DNA from: Microcaldota archaeon
GTDB taxonomy: Archaea > Micrarchaeota > Micrarchaeia > Micrarchaeales > Micrarchaeaceae
Assembly: GCA_021816645.1 (NCBI GenBank)
Contig: JAKAXF010000037.1
Span: 1 to 6,288 of the forward strand
Direction of reading: 5' to 3'
DNA: 6,288 bases
Shown here: one piece after another, positions 1-5,952 of the stretch
How positions within the stretch are numbered: the stretch's first letter is position 1
Layout: each line of letters opens with the position of its first letter
The notes under the pieces: model-generated
The model's database searches: none
The model's input: the letters and a program-made list of their open reading frames with translations, nothing else
Told to the model about the DNA's origin: nothing
Position numbers and translations under genes: made by a program

Positions 1-519
1 GTAGTTGACCCCGGCGTAATAGGCGTCTCTGCTCAGATAATCTATCCTGTCCGCGCCGAACGTGCCGGAAAATATCTCACCTATGCCTTTTCCCCTGAAA
101 TACCTGATAAACTTGCTAAACGATAGTCCCGCATCCTTGATCCTGTCCTTTATTATTCCATTCCTGATTTTTTCTTCTCCAACTATCTCGTGAGTCTTGC
201 CGAGGTATTTCTTTAGCAGATCGTCAGAAGCGTGCGAGAAAGGGGCGTGGCCTACATCGTGCAAGAGTGCGGCGAGGTAGAGTTCTTCGTTGTCGCGGTC
301 GTAAATGTTTGTAAATATCTCTTTTGTTATCTGCATAGTGCCGAGTGAATGTGAAAACCTCGAATGCGTGGCTCCCGGATACACCATATCAAGGAAACCA
401 GTCTGCTTTATCCTTCTCAACCTCTGCATTTCTGGTGTCTCTATAATACTAAGCTCTACGCCGTTAGCCTTTATGTCGCCCAGAAGCGGGTCCCTGGTCC
501 TGAAACTTGGTTTAGGCAT
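1..519 (-). CDS. HD-domain phosphohydrolase (SAMHD1/dGTPase-like, COG1078 type), 3' end outside window
   Basis: This gene does not appear as a complete open frame because it runs off the window; I translated 173 residues by hand, from ATG at 519-517 to position 1. The family are metal-dependent HD phosphohydrolases, several of which hydrolyse dNTPs. Visible landmarks are QRLRRIKQ at residues 32-39, RFSHSLGT at 54-61, LLHDVGHAPFSH at 85-96 and GADRIDYLSRD at 155-165. By comparison with SAMHD1 the metal ligands would be H57, H87, D88 and D157, all present. The start is well fixed: an in-frame stop lies at 535-537 and no other start codon falls between it and the ATG. The first 8 nt overlap the end of the VKOR gene, and a purine-rich AGGCGAGG precedes the ATG, so translation is probably coupled. 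The substrate cannot be told from sequence. The C-terminal part, which in this family carries helical and oligomerisation segments, is missing from the window. Confidence 0.93.
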   Translation of the reverse strand, partial: MPKPSFRTRDPLLGDIKANGVELSIIETPEMQRLRRIKQTGFLDMVYPGATHSRFSHSLGTMQITKEIFTNIYDRDNEELYLAALLHDVGHAPFSHASDDLLKKYLGKTHEIVGEEKIRNGIIKDRIKDAGLSFSKFIRYFRGKGIGEIFSGTFGADRIDYLSRDAYYAGVNY

Positions 520-931
520 CGCCTCGCCTGAAAATCACGATAATGTAAATCAGCAGTATTGCATCTATCGTGGAGCAGTACACGCAAATCTTGCCGAGCA
601 TCGACATCGCGGCTATCGAATATGCGAACCCCGCTATGCCTAAAACCGCCCACACCTTCCTCGCGTTGTTCTTTATATACTCGAGCGCTATCGCCACGGC
701 GAACCACAGCAGCGCTAGCACGGCAAGCGGCACCCCTAAAATACTAGAAAAGCTGCTTGTGAGTACAGCACTGCAGTTTATGACGCTTCCCTCGGCGCAT
801 ACCAAAGCACCGGGATGGAAATGCACGTAGACGAGGTAGGCCGCTACAACTACTCCGAGCACGAGTATGATCAGGGTCGCTGCCCTCAACCTACTTTGAC
901 GATCGCCTTTGATTCCGCCCGCCATCCTCAC
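512..931 (-). CDS. VKOR-family membrane disulfide oxidoreductase
   Basis: This is a vitamin K epoxide reductase family protein (139 residues), the membrane enzyme that in prokaryotes reoxidises a DsbA- or thioredoxin-like partner and passes electrons to a quinone, supporting disulfide formation in exported proteins. All four hallmark cysteines are present: the loop pair C45 and C53 (VCAEGSVINC) between helices 1 and 2, and the quinone-proximal CVYC pair C116/C119 at the start of the last helix. Four hydrophobic segments are seen at about residues 17-37, 62-85, 92-112 and 120-134. SSILGVPLA (62-70) matches the family's usual loop-to-helix 2 region. There is no fused thioredoxin domain, so a separate partner is expected. 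Two starts are possible: GTG at 931, 4 nt after the upstream TGA, or ATG at 925, which drops two residues. The gene sits between the COG2403 gene and the HD gene and shares 8 nt with the latter. Confidence 0.93.
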   Translation of the reverse strand: MRMAGGIKGDRQSRLRAATLIILVLGVVVAAYLVYVHFHPGALVCAEGSVINCSAVLTSSFSSILGVPLAVLALLWFAVAIALEYIKNNARKVWAVLGIAGFAYSIAAMSMLGKICVYCSTIDAILLIYIIVIFRRGDA

Positions 932-935
932 ACTC

Positions 936-2258
936 TCATATCTTCTTAAGAAAAGCGCCTATTGCAGCATCGAACTCCTTTCCCCTTGGCACTAGCTCGT
1001 AGCCCACCTGCACTATCGGCTTGTCTACGTTTATTATCTTTCTCAGATCTGTTGGTGTGGCCGATACCACTACATCGCACTCAGCCCTGTTTATCGTGTT
1101 CTCGAGGTCCTTTATCTGCCTAGGAGAATACCCAACAGCAGGCAGCTCGTTTCCCAGTCGTGGATACTTGTCGTAAATGTCCTTTATCGTCCCTACGGCA
1201 TACTGCTTGGCGTTGATTATCTTCTTTGCTTTGTAAAGCATCGCGGCCACTGTCCCTGCTCCGAAGAGCATCCCCCCATGAGTGATCGTTGGTCCGTCTT
1301 CCACTACCAGCACGTTCTTTCCCTTTATAAGATTAGGGTTGTCTGGCGTAACGATTGAATCCCCGTACACTATCTTGGCCTTAGCGTTGATGGCCGCAAG
1401 GTCGCTCACTACCTTGTCTATCTGTGTTTTTGTCGCGGAATTGGTCTTGTTTATCAGTATTATGTTCGCTAGCCTGGCTACGGTCTCGCCCGGATAGTAG
1501 GCTATCTCGTCCCCAGCCCGCAGCGGGTCTGCGACGGTGATTGTAAGGTCTGGCTTTATGAAAGACGCGTCGTTGTTCCCTCCATCCCATATTATTATGT
1601 CCGCTTCCTTCTCCGCCTCCCTCAGTATCTTCTCATAGTCTACTCCAGAATATACGACAAACCCGTTCTTTATGTGCGGCTCGTAATCCTCCCTTTCCTC
1701 TATGGTGGTCTTGTACTTGTCGAGGTCTTTGAGCGTGGCGAACCTTTCCACTATCTGGTCTTTCAGCACTCCGTAGGGCATCGGATGCCTTATCGCAACT
1801 ACCCTGTAACCCTTCTTTTTCAAGAATCTTTCTAGATACCTGGACGTCTGGCTCTTTCCGGAACCCGTCCTGACCGCGCACACCGCTATAACGGGCTTGG
1901 TCGACTTCAGCATTACCTTTTCAGGCGCTACCAGCCAAAAGTCTGCGCCAGCCGCGTTCGCAATGCTCGCCTTGTGCATCACGTCCTCGTTTTTCTGGTC
2001 ACTGTACGCCATAACGCATACATCAACCCTAAACTTCCTGATCAGCTCCGGAAGATCCTTCTCATCGTATATCCTTATCCCGTTCGGATAGTTTTTACCG
2101 CTAAGCTCTTTCGGATACATCCTGTCCGCAATGAACGGTATTTGAGTGGCGGTGAACGCCACTACCTCGTAAGCGGTGTTTTCCCTGAAAAGCACGTTGA
2201 AGTCGTGAAAGTCGCGTCCGGCTGCGCCTAGTATTATAACCCTCTTCCTTCCCTCCAT
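936..2258 (-). CDS. COG2403-type P-loop protein, cyclic 2,3-diphosphoglycerate synthetase family
   Basis: A 440-residue cytosolic protein matching the family that includes methanogen cyclic 2,3-diphosphoglycerate synthetase, which closes 2,3-diphosphoglycerate to its cyclic form using ATP. The N-terminus has a Rossmann-like strand and loop (VIILGAAGRDFHDFN, 7-21). The central domain has a P-loop of the family's variant form, AVRTGSGKSQTSR (128-140, K135/S136), where the usual first glycine is replaced. A Walker B-like strand, IIIWDGGNND, lies at 221-230, and an NKTN segment (270-273) resembles a GTPase base-recognition motif. The glycine-rich GPTITHGGMLFGAG (322-335) is also conserved in this family from memory. 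Length agrees with the roughly 450-residue relatives. The start is forced: TAA lies immediately upstream in frame, and the next Met (M47) would remove the Rossmann motif. Most annotated relatives are uncharacterised, so the synthetase name is a family label; a different nucleotide-dependent reaction is quite possible. Confidence 0.88.
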   Translation of the reverse strand: MEGRKRVIILGAAGRDFHDFNVLFRENTAYEVVAFTATQIPFIADRMYPKELSGKNYPNGIRIYDEKDLPELIRKFRVDVCVMAYSDQKNEDVMHKASIANAAGADFWLVAPEKVMLKSTKPVIAVCAVRTGSGKSQTSRYLERFLKKKGYRVVAIRHPMPYGVLKDQIVERFATLKDLDKYKTTIEEREDYEPHIKNGFVVYSGVDYEKILREAEKEADIIIWDGGNNDASFIKPDLTITVADPLRAGDEIAYYPGETVARLANIILINKTNSATKTQIDKVVSDLAAINAKAKIVYGDSIVTPDNPNLIKGKNVLVVEDGPTITHGGMLFGAGTVAAMLYKAKKIINAKQYAVGTIKDIYDKYPRLGNELPAVGYSPRQIKDLENTINRAECDVVVSATPTDLRKIINVDKPIVQVGYELVPRGKEFDAAIGAFLKKI

Positions 2259-2277
2259 TTAAACCACACTAACATAT

Positions 2278-2283
2278 ACCTCC
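2278..2283 (-). promoter_or_regulatory. Perfect Shine-Dalgarno-like GGAGGT, misplaced relative to the COG2403 start
   Basis: GGAGGT lies 19 nt before the COG2403 ATG, too far for normal use, but only 2 nt before an out-of-frame ATG at 2275 and 8 nt before a GTG at 2269 in the same frame as that ATG. If transcription begins near 2268 from the TATA-like box at 2291-2298, the motif is not in the mRNA. It could act only on read-through transcripts from amrS. Confidence 0.35.
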
Positions 2284-2289
2284 AAAAAA
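2284..2289 (-). terminator. T6 tract after amrS
   Basis: A run of six T on the transcribed-sense minus strand lies 29 nt after the amrS stop. Archaeal RNA polymerase can terminate at short U-runs without a hairpin, so this may end the amrS transcript. It lies just after the TATA-like box of the next gene. Confidence 0.3.
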
Positions 2290-2290
2290 C

Positions 2291-2298
2291 TATAAATT
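2291..2298 (-). promoter_or_regulatory. TATA-like box upstream of the COG2403 gene
   Basis: On the minus strand this reads AATTTATA, close to the archaeal TATA consensus, inside the 59-nt gap between amrS and the COG2403 gene. Its centre is about 36 nt before the ATG at 2258, so a start of transcription 24-28 nt downstream would give a leader of about 10 nt. It would drive the COG2403-VKOR-HD group. Based on sequence match and spacing only. Confidence 0.5.
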
Positions 2299-2317
2299 CG
2301 TAGCGCAATTCACGAAC

Positions 2318-3373
2318 TTAGAACAGCACTTCTAAAGGCCTGTAAACAAACTTGTTTGGTATGCGTCCTTCCATGTAAACCTTCTCTCCGCAGAACTCGC
2401 ACCTTAGGTCTTTGCTTATGTTCCATTTCGAAATGTAGAACCCTTCTCTTTTTACTATCTCCTTTCCGCAAGATGGGCAATACGTATTTCCATATCTGCT
2501 TTCGTAGACGTTCCCTATGTAAACATACTTTAGCCCGTTCCTTTTTGCCGTATCATAATGGGAGACCAGGGTTTCGATCGGCGTTTCCGGGTAATCGAGC
2601 ATCTTGTAGTCAGGATGGAACCTCGTGAACTGCACCGGGGTATCCAGTCCGAGATGCTCCGCGATCCATTTGGTCAGGCTGTTGCACGCATCAAGCGAGT
2701 CTCCCACCCTCGGTATTACCAGGTCCGTAATCTCTATATGCATTCCGGCCTCTTTCATGGCGAGCAGCGAATTTTTTATGCTATCGTTTGATACCACGGC
2801 TTCGTACTTGTTCGCAAACTTTTCCTCCCCGTTGCCCTTAAAGTCTACAACAACACCGTCTATAAGCCCCTTCATCTCCTTTACCGCTTCCGGAGTCATA
2901 TACCCGTTCGACACAAACACGTTGAACAATCCCTTCTTATGTGCCAGCTTCGCCACGTCAAGCGCATATTCTATGAATATGGTTGGTTCGTTGTATGTGT
3001 AGGCTATGCCCTGCACACCATGCTTCAACGCCAGGGCTATAAGCTCCTCGGGTGACACGTCTGCACCGCTTATCTCCCTCTCCTTCGATATGTTGTGATT
3101 CTGGCAGAACAGGCACCCGAAGTTGCACGAAGAAGTTCCCACACCGAGCACATAACTTCCTGGATAGAAGTGGTTGAAGGGCTTCTTCTCTATCGGATCG
3201 ATCTGCATCGCTTCCAAAACGCCGTAGTTCTCCAGGTAAAGTTTGCCCCCCTTGTTCATCCTTACAAAACAAAATCCCCTTCCGCCATCAGGTATCTTGC
3301 ACCTCCTCTCGCACGCGATGCATTCAACCTTGCCGTTTGGCATCGGCTTCCAGAGTATTGCTTCCTTTTCCAC
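2318..3373 (-). CDS. amrS: AmmeMemoRadiSam system radical SAM enzyme (AmrS)
   Basis: A 351-residue cytosolic radical SAM enzyme of the AmmeMemoRadiSam family, related to pyruvate formate-lyase activases; its physiological substrate is not established. The 4Fe-4S/SAM motif is CNFGCLFC (C83, C87, C90). An N-terminal cysteine cluster (C18, C21, C25, C35) comes before it, and YNEPTIFIEY (127-136) is the family signature. The C-terminus carries a probable zinc ribbon, CPSC at 299-302 and CEFC at 325-328. The start is GTG at 3373-3371; an in-frame TAA lies seven codons upstream and the next Met is residue 11. The GTG start preserves the usual N-terminal layout before the first cysteines. The gene stands alone, with 75 nt before it and 59 nt after it. 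The AMMECR1 and MEMO partners that name the system are not in this window. Confidence 0.94.
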   Translation of the reverse strand: MEKEAILWKPMPNGKVECIACERRCKIPDGGRGFCFVRMNKGGKLYLENYGVLEAMQIDPIEKKPFNHFYPGSYVLGVGTSSCNFGCLFCQNHNISKEREISGADVSPEELIALALKHGVQGIAYTYNEPTIFIEYALDVAKLAHKKGLFNVFVSNGYMTPEAVKEMKGLIDGVVVDFKGNGEEKFANKYEAVVSNDSIKNSLLAMKEAGMHIEITDLVIPRVGDSLDACNSLTKWIAEHLGLDTPVQFTRFHPDYKMLDYPETPIETLVSHYDTAKRNGLKYVYIGNVYESRYGNTYCPSCGKEIVKREGFYISKWNISKDLRCEFCGEKVYMEGRIPNKFVYRPLEVLF

Positions 3374-3381
3374 GATAATAT

Positions 3382-3385
3382 TCCT
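3382..3385 (-). promoter_or_regulatory. Possible ribosome binding site supporting the amrS GTG start
   Basis: AGGA sits 8 nt before the GTG at 3373, normal Shine-Dalgarno spacing. It supports GTG over the later Met (residue 11). It would matter only if the transcript starts upstream of it, for example by read-through from the DHH gene. Confidence 0.35.
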
Positions 3386-3390
3386 GCTTC

Positions 3391-3400
3391 TTTAATTAAA
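3391..3400 (-). promoter_or_regulatory. Palindromic TATA-like box upstream of amrS
   Basis: TTTAATTAAA is a perfect 10-bp palindrome centred about 22 nt before the GTG start, preceded by purine-rich AAGGGA that could act as a BRE. At normal archaeal spacing the transcript would begin at or next to the GTG itself, i.e. be leaderless. The symmetry means it could also be a repressor site. Confidence 0.45.
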
Positions 3401-3437
3401 TCCCTTGCTGCATTGAAGGTTTACTCTGAGAAATAGG

Positions 3438-3464
3438 GCGAACCGAAATCAGCGGCCGGTTCGC
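3438..3464 (-). repeat. Perfect 8-bp inverted repeat enclosing the DHH stop codon
   Basis: On the minus strand GCGAACCG (3464-3457) and CGGTTCGC (3445-3438) are exact complements around an 11-nt loop that holds the TGA stop (3451-3449). The stem is GC-rich and is followed by CCTATTTCTC, only weakly T-rich. It may protect the 3' end of the pfdB-DHH mRNA, assist termination or insulate amrS; chance occurrence is possible for a stem this short. Confidence 0.45.
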
Positions 3465-4465
3465 TGCTTTGTTCTATATTCGCTTATCTTTTTTGTGCAT
3501 TCTTTGATGAACGCGTCTAGGAACTCCTGGTGTGCATTCTTAAGCGGGCCGTAAGCCCCTGCTGCTGACGGATGGCCGCCGCCTGTCCCCCCAATTATGT
3601 GCGCCAGGGACCTCATTATTCTGCCCAGATGCAGTCCGTACTCTTTGTCTATCGCGGTATTGAGCCTGGCCGAAAACGACACCTCGTCAGCGTTTTCAGC
3701 GTAGAATATCGCTACGTCGGCTCCGAGCCTTATCGCGTTGTCCGCGCTCAGGTTGGCGTGCCTGTGCACCTTCCCGTATACGAACAATACTCCATCCACT
3801 ATGGATATTGCAGCGTCTTCAAGATCCTTGATCGCAGAGGCCCTGGCATCAGGAGATAGTATGTGGGACATCAGCTTCCTTATGCTGTAGTAGTCTGTCT
3901 TTGCAGTTTCAAGAAGCGTTCCTATCTGCTCAAAAGTCTCAGGGGTAGAATTCCTAAGCTCTGCCGAGTCCGATATTATCCCGGTGAGCAGGAGTTTTGC
4001 TTCGGTTTCATCGACCTTCTCTCCCAACAGCCCCAAAAGTTTGTATACTATACTCGCCGTGGCGCAGTAACTCTCATCATTGAACACGTAAACGTTGTCC
4101 TTTTCTATGAAATTGGGGTAGTGATGGTCGATTATCAGTATCTCGCCGCCAAAATTCTTAAGCTTCTCAGAGAACTGGCCAAACTCCTTAAAATTGTTCG
4201 CATCGAGCAGTATCGCTATCTTCGCGCCATCATCAAATTTGTTCGGAACCGCATCCCCGTATCCGAGCCTGTCGAGTATCCTGTTAGCGTTCGAGGTTAT
4301 TGTGTCTGGAGTCGCAACGCTAGAATTTTTCATATGGTGAGACAGCGAAACAGCAGAAGATACGGCGTCGGTATCCCCTATTGAGTGGAATGTAAGCACC
4401 GCCCTGTCAGAGATACGCGGCTTCAAGAATTCGGCTAGTTCCTCAACTCTTTTTATCTGGTGCAT
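3449..4465 (-). CDS. DHH/DHHA1-family phosphoesterase (nanoRNase/RecJ-like)
   Basis: A 338-residue manganese-dependent phosphoesterase of the DHH superfamily, whose archaeal members degrade short oligonucleotides, single-stranded nucleic acid or pAp. Motif I is HSIGDTDAVSS (H27, D31, D33), motif II LLDANN (D88), motif III IIDHH (D113-H114-H115) and motif IV IISDS (D166). The C-terminal DHHA1 substrate-binding domain ends in a glycine-rich GGTGGGHPSAAG (292-303). All expected metal ligands are present, so the enzyme should be active. There is no CBS or extra nucleic-acid-binding domain, which favours a nanoRNase/pAp phosphatase-like or minimal archaeal RecJ-like role. Which of these applies cannot be decided here. 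The start ATG lies 4 nt after the prefoldin stop, so the two are very likely cotranscribed. The last codons and stop form part of a perfect stem-loop. Confidence 0.93.
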   Translation of the reverse strand: MHQIKRVEELAEFLKPRISDRAVLTFHSIGDTDAVSSAVSLSHHMKNSSVATPDTITSNANRILDRLGYGDAVPNKFDDGAKIAILLDANNFKEFGQFSEKLKNFGGEILIIDHHYPNFIEKDNVYVFNDESYCATASIVYKLLGLLGEKVDETEAKLLLTGIISDSAELRNSTPETFEQIGTLLETAKTDYYSIRKLMSHILSPDARASAIKDLEDAAISIVDGVLFVYGKVHRHANLSADNAIRLGADVAIFYAENADEVSFSARLNTAIDKEYGLHLGRIMRSLAHIIGGTGGGHPSAAGAYGPLKNAHQEFLDAFIKECTKKISEYRTKQRTGR

Positions 4466-4469
4466 GATC

Positions 4470-4814
4470 TCATTGCGCCTGGCCTTCCTGTTCCTTGATG
4501 ATGGCGTTTATATTCTCGCGCAGCTCCTGTTCCTTCTTGGACGTATCGTTGTACTGCTTATCAACTATGCTGATCTTAAGGTCTACAGAGTCCTGCTCTT
4601 CCTTTATCGCCTTTATCGATTCCTCCTTCGTGGTCTCTATCATGGCGTTCCCTCTGCTGGTGTATATCTTCCCCGTAGACTTCTCCACCTCCTCCAGCGC
4701 TTTCTTGTATTCCTCTTTCTCAGCAGCCAGCTGCGCCTTCTGAATGGCGAGTGCCTGCATCCTGCTCTGCACCTTCTGGTACTCCATTGTAAGCTTTTCA
4801 GCGTCCTCTTCCAT
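4470..4814 (-). CDS. pfdB: Prefoldin subunit beta
   Basis: A 114-residue prefoldin beta subunit. Archaeal prefoldin is a hexamer of two alpha and four beta subunits that holds unfolded proteins in the cytosol and hands them to the thermosome. The layout fits exactly: a long charged coiled-coil helix at about 4-46, a short beta-hairpin region at 47-64 (GKIYTSRGNAMIETT), and a second coiled-coil helix at about 65-110. The length agrees with the usual 110-125 residues. The start ATG at 4814 is supported by an in-frame TAA three codons before it. The alpha subunit is not in the window. The gene follows nuoD after 34 nt and is tightly joined to the DHH phosphoesterase. Coiled-coil proteins can look alike, but the central hairpin and length make another identity unlikely. 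Confidence 0.92.
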   Translation of the reverse strand: MEEDAEKLTMEYQKVQSRMQALAIQKAQLAAEKEEYKKALEEVEKSTGKIYTSRGNAMIETTKEESIKAIKEEQDSVDLKISIVDKQYNDTSKKEQELRENINAIIKEQEGQAQ

Positions 4815-4842
4815 AATATCACATTATCCTTCAATCAGCAAG

Positions 4843-4850
4843 ATTAAATT
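4843..4850 (-). promoter_or_regulatory. TATA-like box upstream of pfdB
   Basis: AATTTAAT on the minus strand overlaps the nuoD stop codon and lies about 32 nt before the pfdB ATG, the distance expected for a short-leader archaeal promoter. It suggests pfdB-DHH can be transcribed independently of nuoCD. AT-rich stop regions make chance matches common. Confidence 0.35.
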
Positions 4851-5943
4851 ATCTGTCTATCTCTGCCATTACCACGTCCAGGCTCCCCAGTATGGGGAAG
4901 AGGTCGGCGAATTTCTCTCCCTTGACCAGCCTGGGCAGAACGGCCAGATTGGAAAAGGCGGGGGAACGCAACGATATCCTGTACGGTTTTTGCTTGTCGG
5001 GTATCATGTATATCTGGCCCTCGCCTCTCGCCAGCTCCCTGCTCTCAATCACCTCATTGGCTTTGGCCGGCGCGCCTATCAGCCTTATCGGAGCGCCCTT
5101 TACGTCTCCGTCGGGCATGTCTCCGAGCGCCTGCCTGATTATGTTTATGCTTTCAAGCATTTCGTAGTACCTCACCATGTATCTTGCGTAAACGTCCCCG
5201 GATCCGAAAACCTGCACCCTGAACTTTATCCTGTCATAAACGTAGTACGGATTGGATTTCCTCACGTCCTCGTCTACTCCCGATCCCCTGAGCACGGGCC
5301 CCGTGGTCCCATAAGCTATGGCATCCTCCTTGCTCAGCTTGCCTATACCCTTTGTCCTTTCCATGAACACTCCATTTGACTCTGTCACGTCCTTGTACTG
5401 CAGGATCTGCTCTTCAAGGTAGTCGGTCAGTTCATAGGCCCTGCGCGAGAAGTCATCCGGCAGGTCCCTGTTCAGTCCCCCTACTCTCATGTTAACGTAG
5501 AACATTCTGCCCCCGGTCACATTCTCGAGGAACTTGAGGATCTTTGCCCTTTCCCTGAAGCACCACATGAACAGGGTAAAGAACTGCCCCATGTCGTTTA
5601 CGAAAGTGCCTAGCCACAGCAGGTGGCTAGCTATCCTCTGGAACTCGAGGAGTATGGTTCTGGCGTACTTCGCCCTCTCCTTTACCTCCGCCCCCAACGA
5701 CTTCTCAACCGCGGCTACGTAAAGGTCTCCCCAGCCCATAGGCGCCGCGTAGTCGAGCTTCTCAACATACGGCGGGTTCACCATGTACATCCTGGTCTCC
5801 ATGAGCTTCTCTACTCCCCTGTGCAGAAATCCTATGTGCGGCTCGGCAGAGACTATCTCGTCTCCGTCCAGGTCAACAACGATCCTGAGCACTCCGTGTG
5901 TGCTCGGATGTATCGGCCCTACATTTATCCTGGTTATGCTCAT
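4849..5943 (-). CDS. nuoD: NuoD-like 49-kDa subunit of complex I-type dehydrogenase
   Basis: A 364-residue protein equivalent to the 49-kDa quinone-site subunit of complex I (NuoD/Nqo4; FpoD in F420H2 dehydrogenases). It sits in the peripheral arm on the cytoplasmic side of the membrane. GPIHPSTHG (9-17) supplies H12 and H16, and Y65 (EKLDY) falls at the spacing of the quinone-binding Tyr87 relative to His38 in Thermus Nqo4. Other conserved blocks are HRGVEK (41-46), QRIASHLLW (102-110), GGRMFYVNMRVGG (144-156), GTTGPVLRGSG (212-222) and a terminal GSLDVVMAEIDR (353-364). Only one cysteine (C128) is present, so the nickel-binding cysteine pairs of related [NiFe] hydrogenases are absent and this is not a hydrogenase large subunit. 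The start is 9 nt after the nuoC stop. Whether the partner oxidant is NADH, F420H2 or ferredoxin cannot be told. Downstream lies prefoldin, not the usual nuoH. Confidence 0.96.
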   Translation of the reverse strand: MSITRINVGPIHPSTHGVLRIVVDLDGDEIVSAEPHIGFLHRGVEKLMETRMYMVNPPYVEKLDYAAPMGWGDLYVAAVEKSLGAEVKERAKYARTILLEFQRIASHLLWLGTFVNDMGQFFTLFMWCFRERAKILKFLENVTGGRMFYVNMRVGGLNRDLPDDFSRRAYELTDYLEEQILQYKDVTESNGVFMERTKGIGKLSKEDAIAYGTTGPVLRGSGVDEDVRKSNPYYVYDRIKFRVQVFGSGDVYARYMVRYYEMLESINIIRQALGDMPDGDVKGAPIRLIGAPAKANEVIESRELARGEGQIYMIPDKQKPYRISLRSPAFSNLAVLPRLVKGEKFADLFPILGSLDVVMAEIDR

Positions 5944-5952
5944 GCTATCAGT

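Noticed and set aside
471..707. 78-codon minus-strand frame overlapping VKOR and HD genes
   Set aside because: It is in a third frame to both well-supported genes and has an unstructured, Arg-rich translation.
3863..4384. 173-codon open frame on the plus strand, rich in Tyr and Arg
   Set aside because: Antisense to the DHH phosphoesterase; composition looks like a reverse-frame artefact.
4744..5379. 211-codon open frame on the plus strand
   Set aside because: It is antisense to nuoD and part of pfdB, whose conserved motifs are unmistakable; the translated product shows no family pattern. It reflects few stop codons in the antisense frame.
4849..5943. [NiFe] hydrogenase large subunit
   Set aside because: The fold is shared, but both CxxC nickel-binding pairs are absent, the protein ends in EIDR as NuoD does, and the quinone-site His and Tyr are kept.
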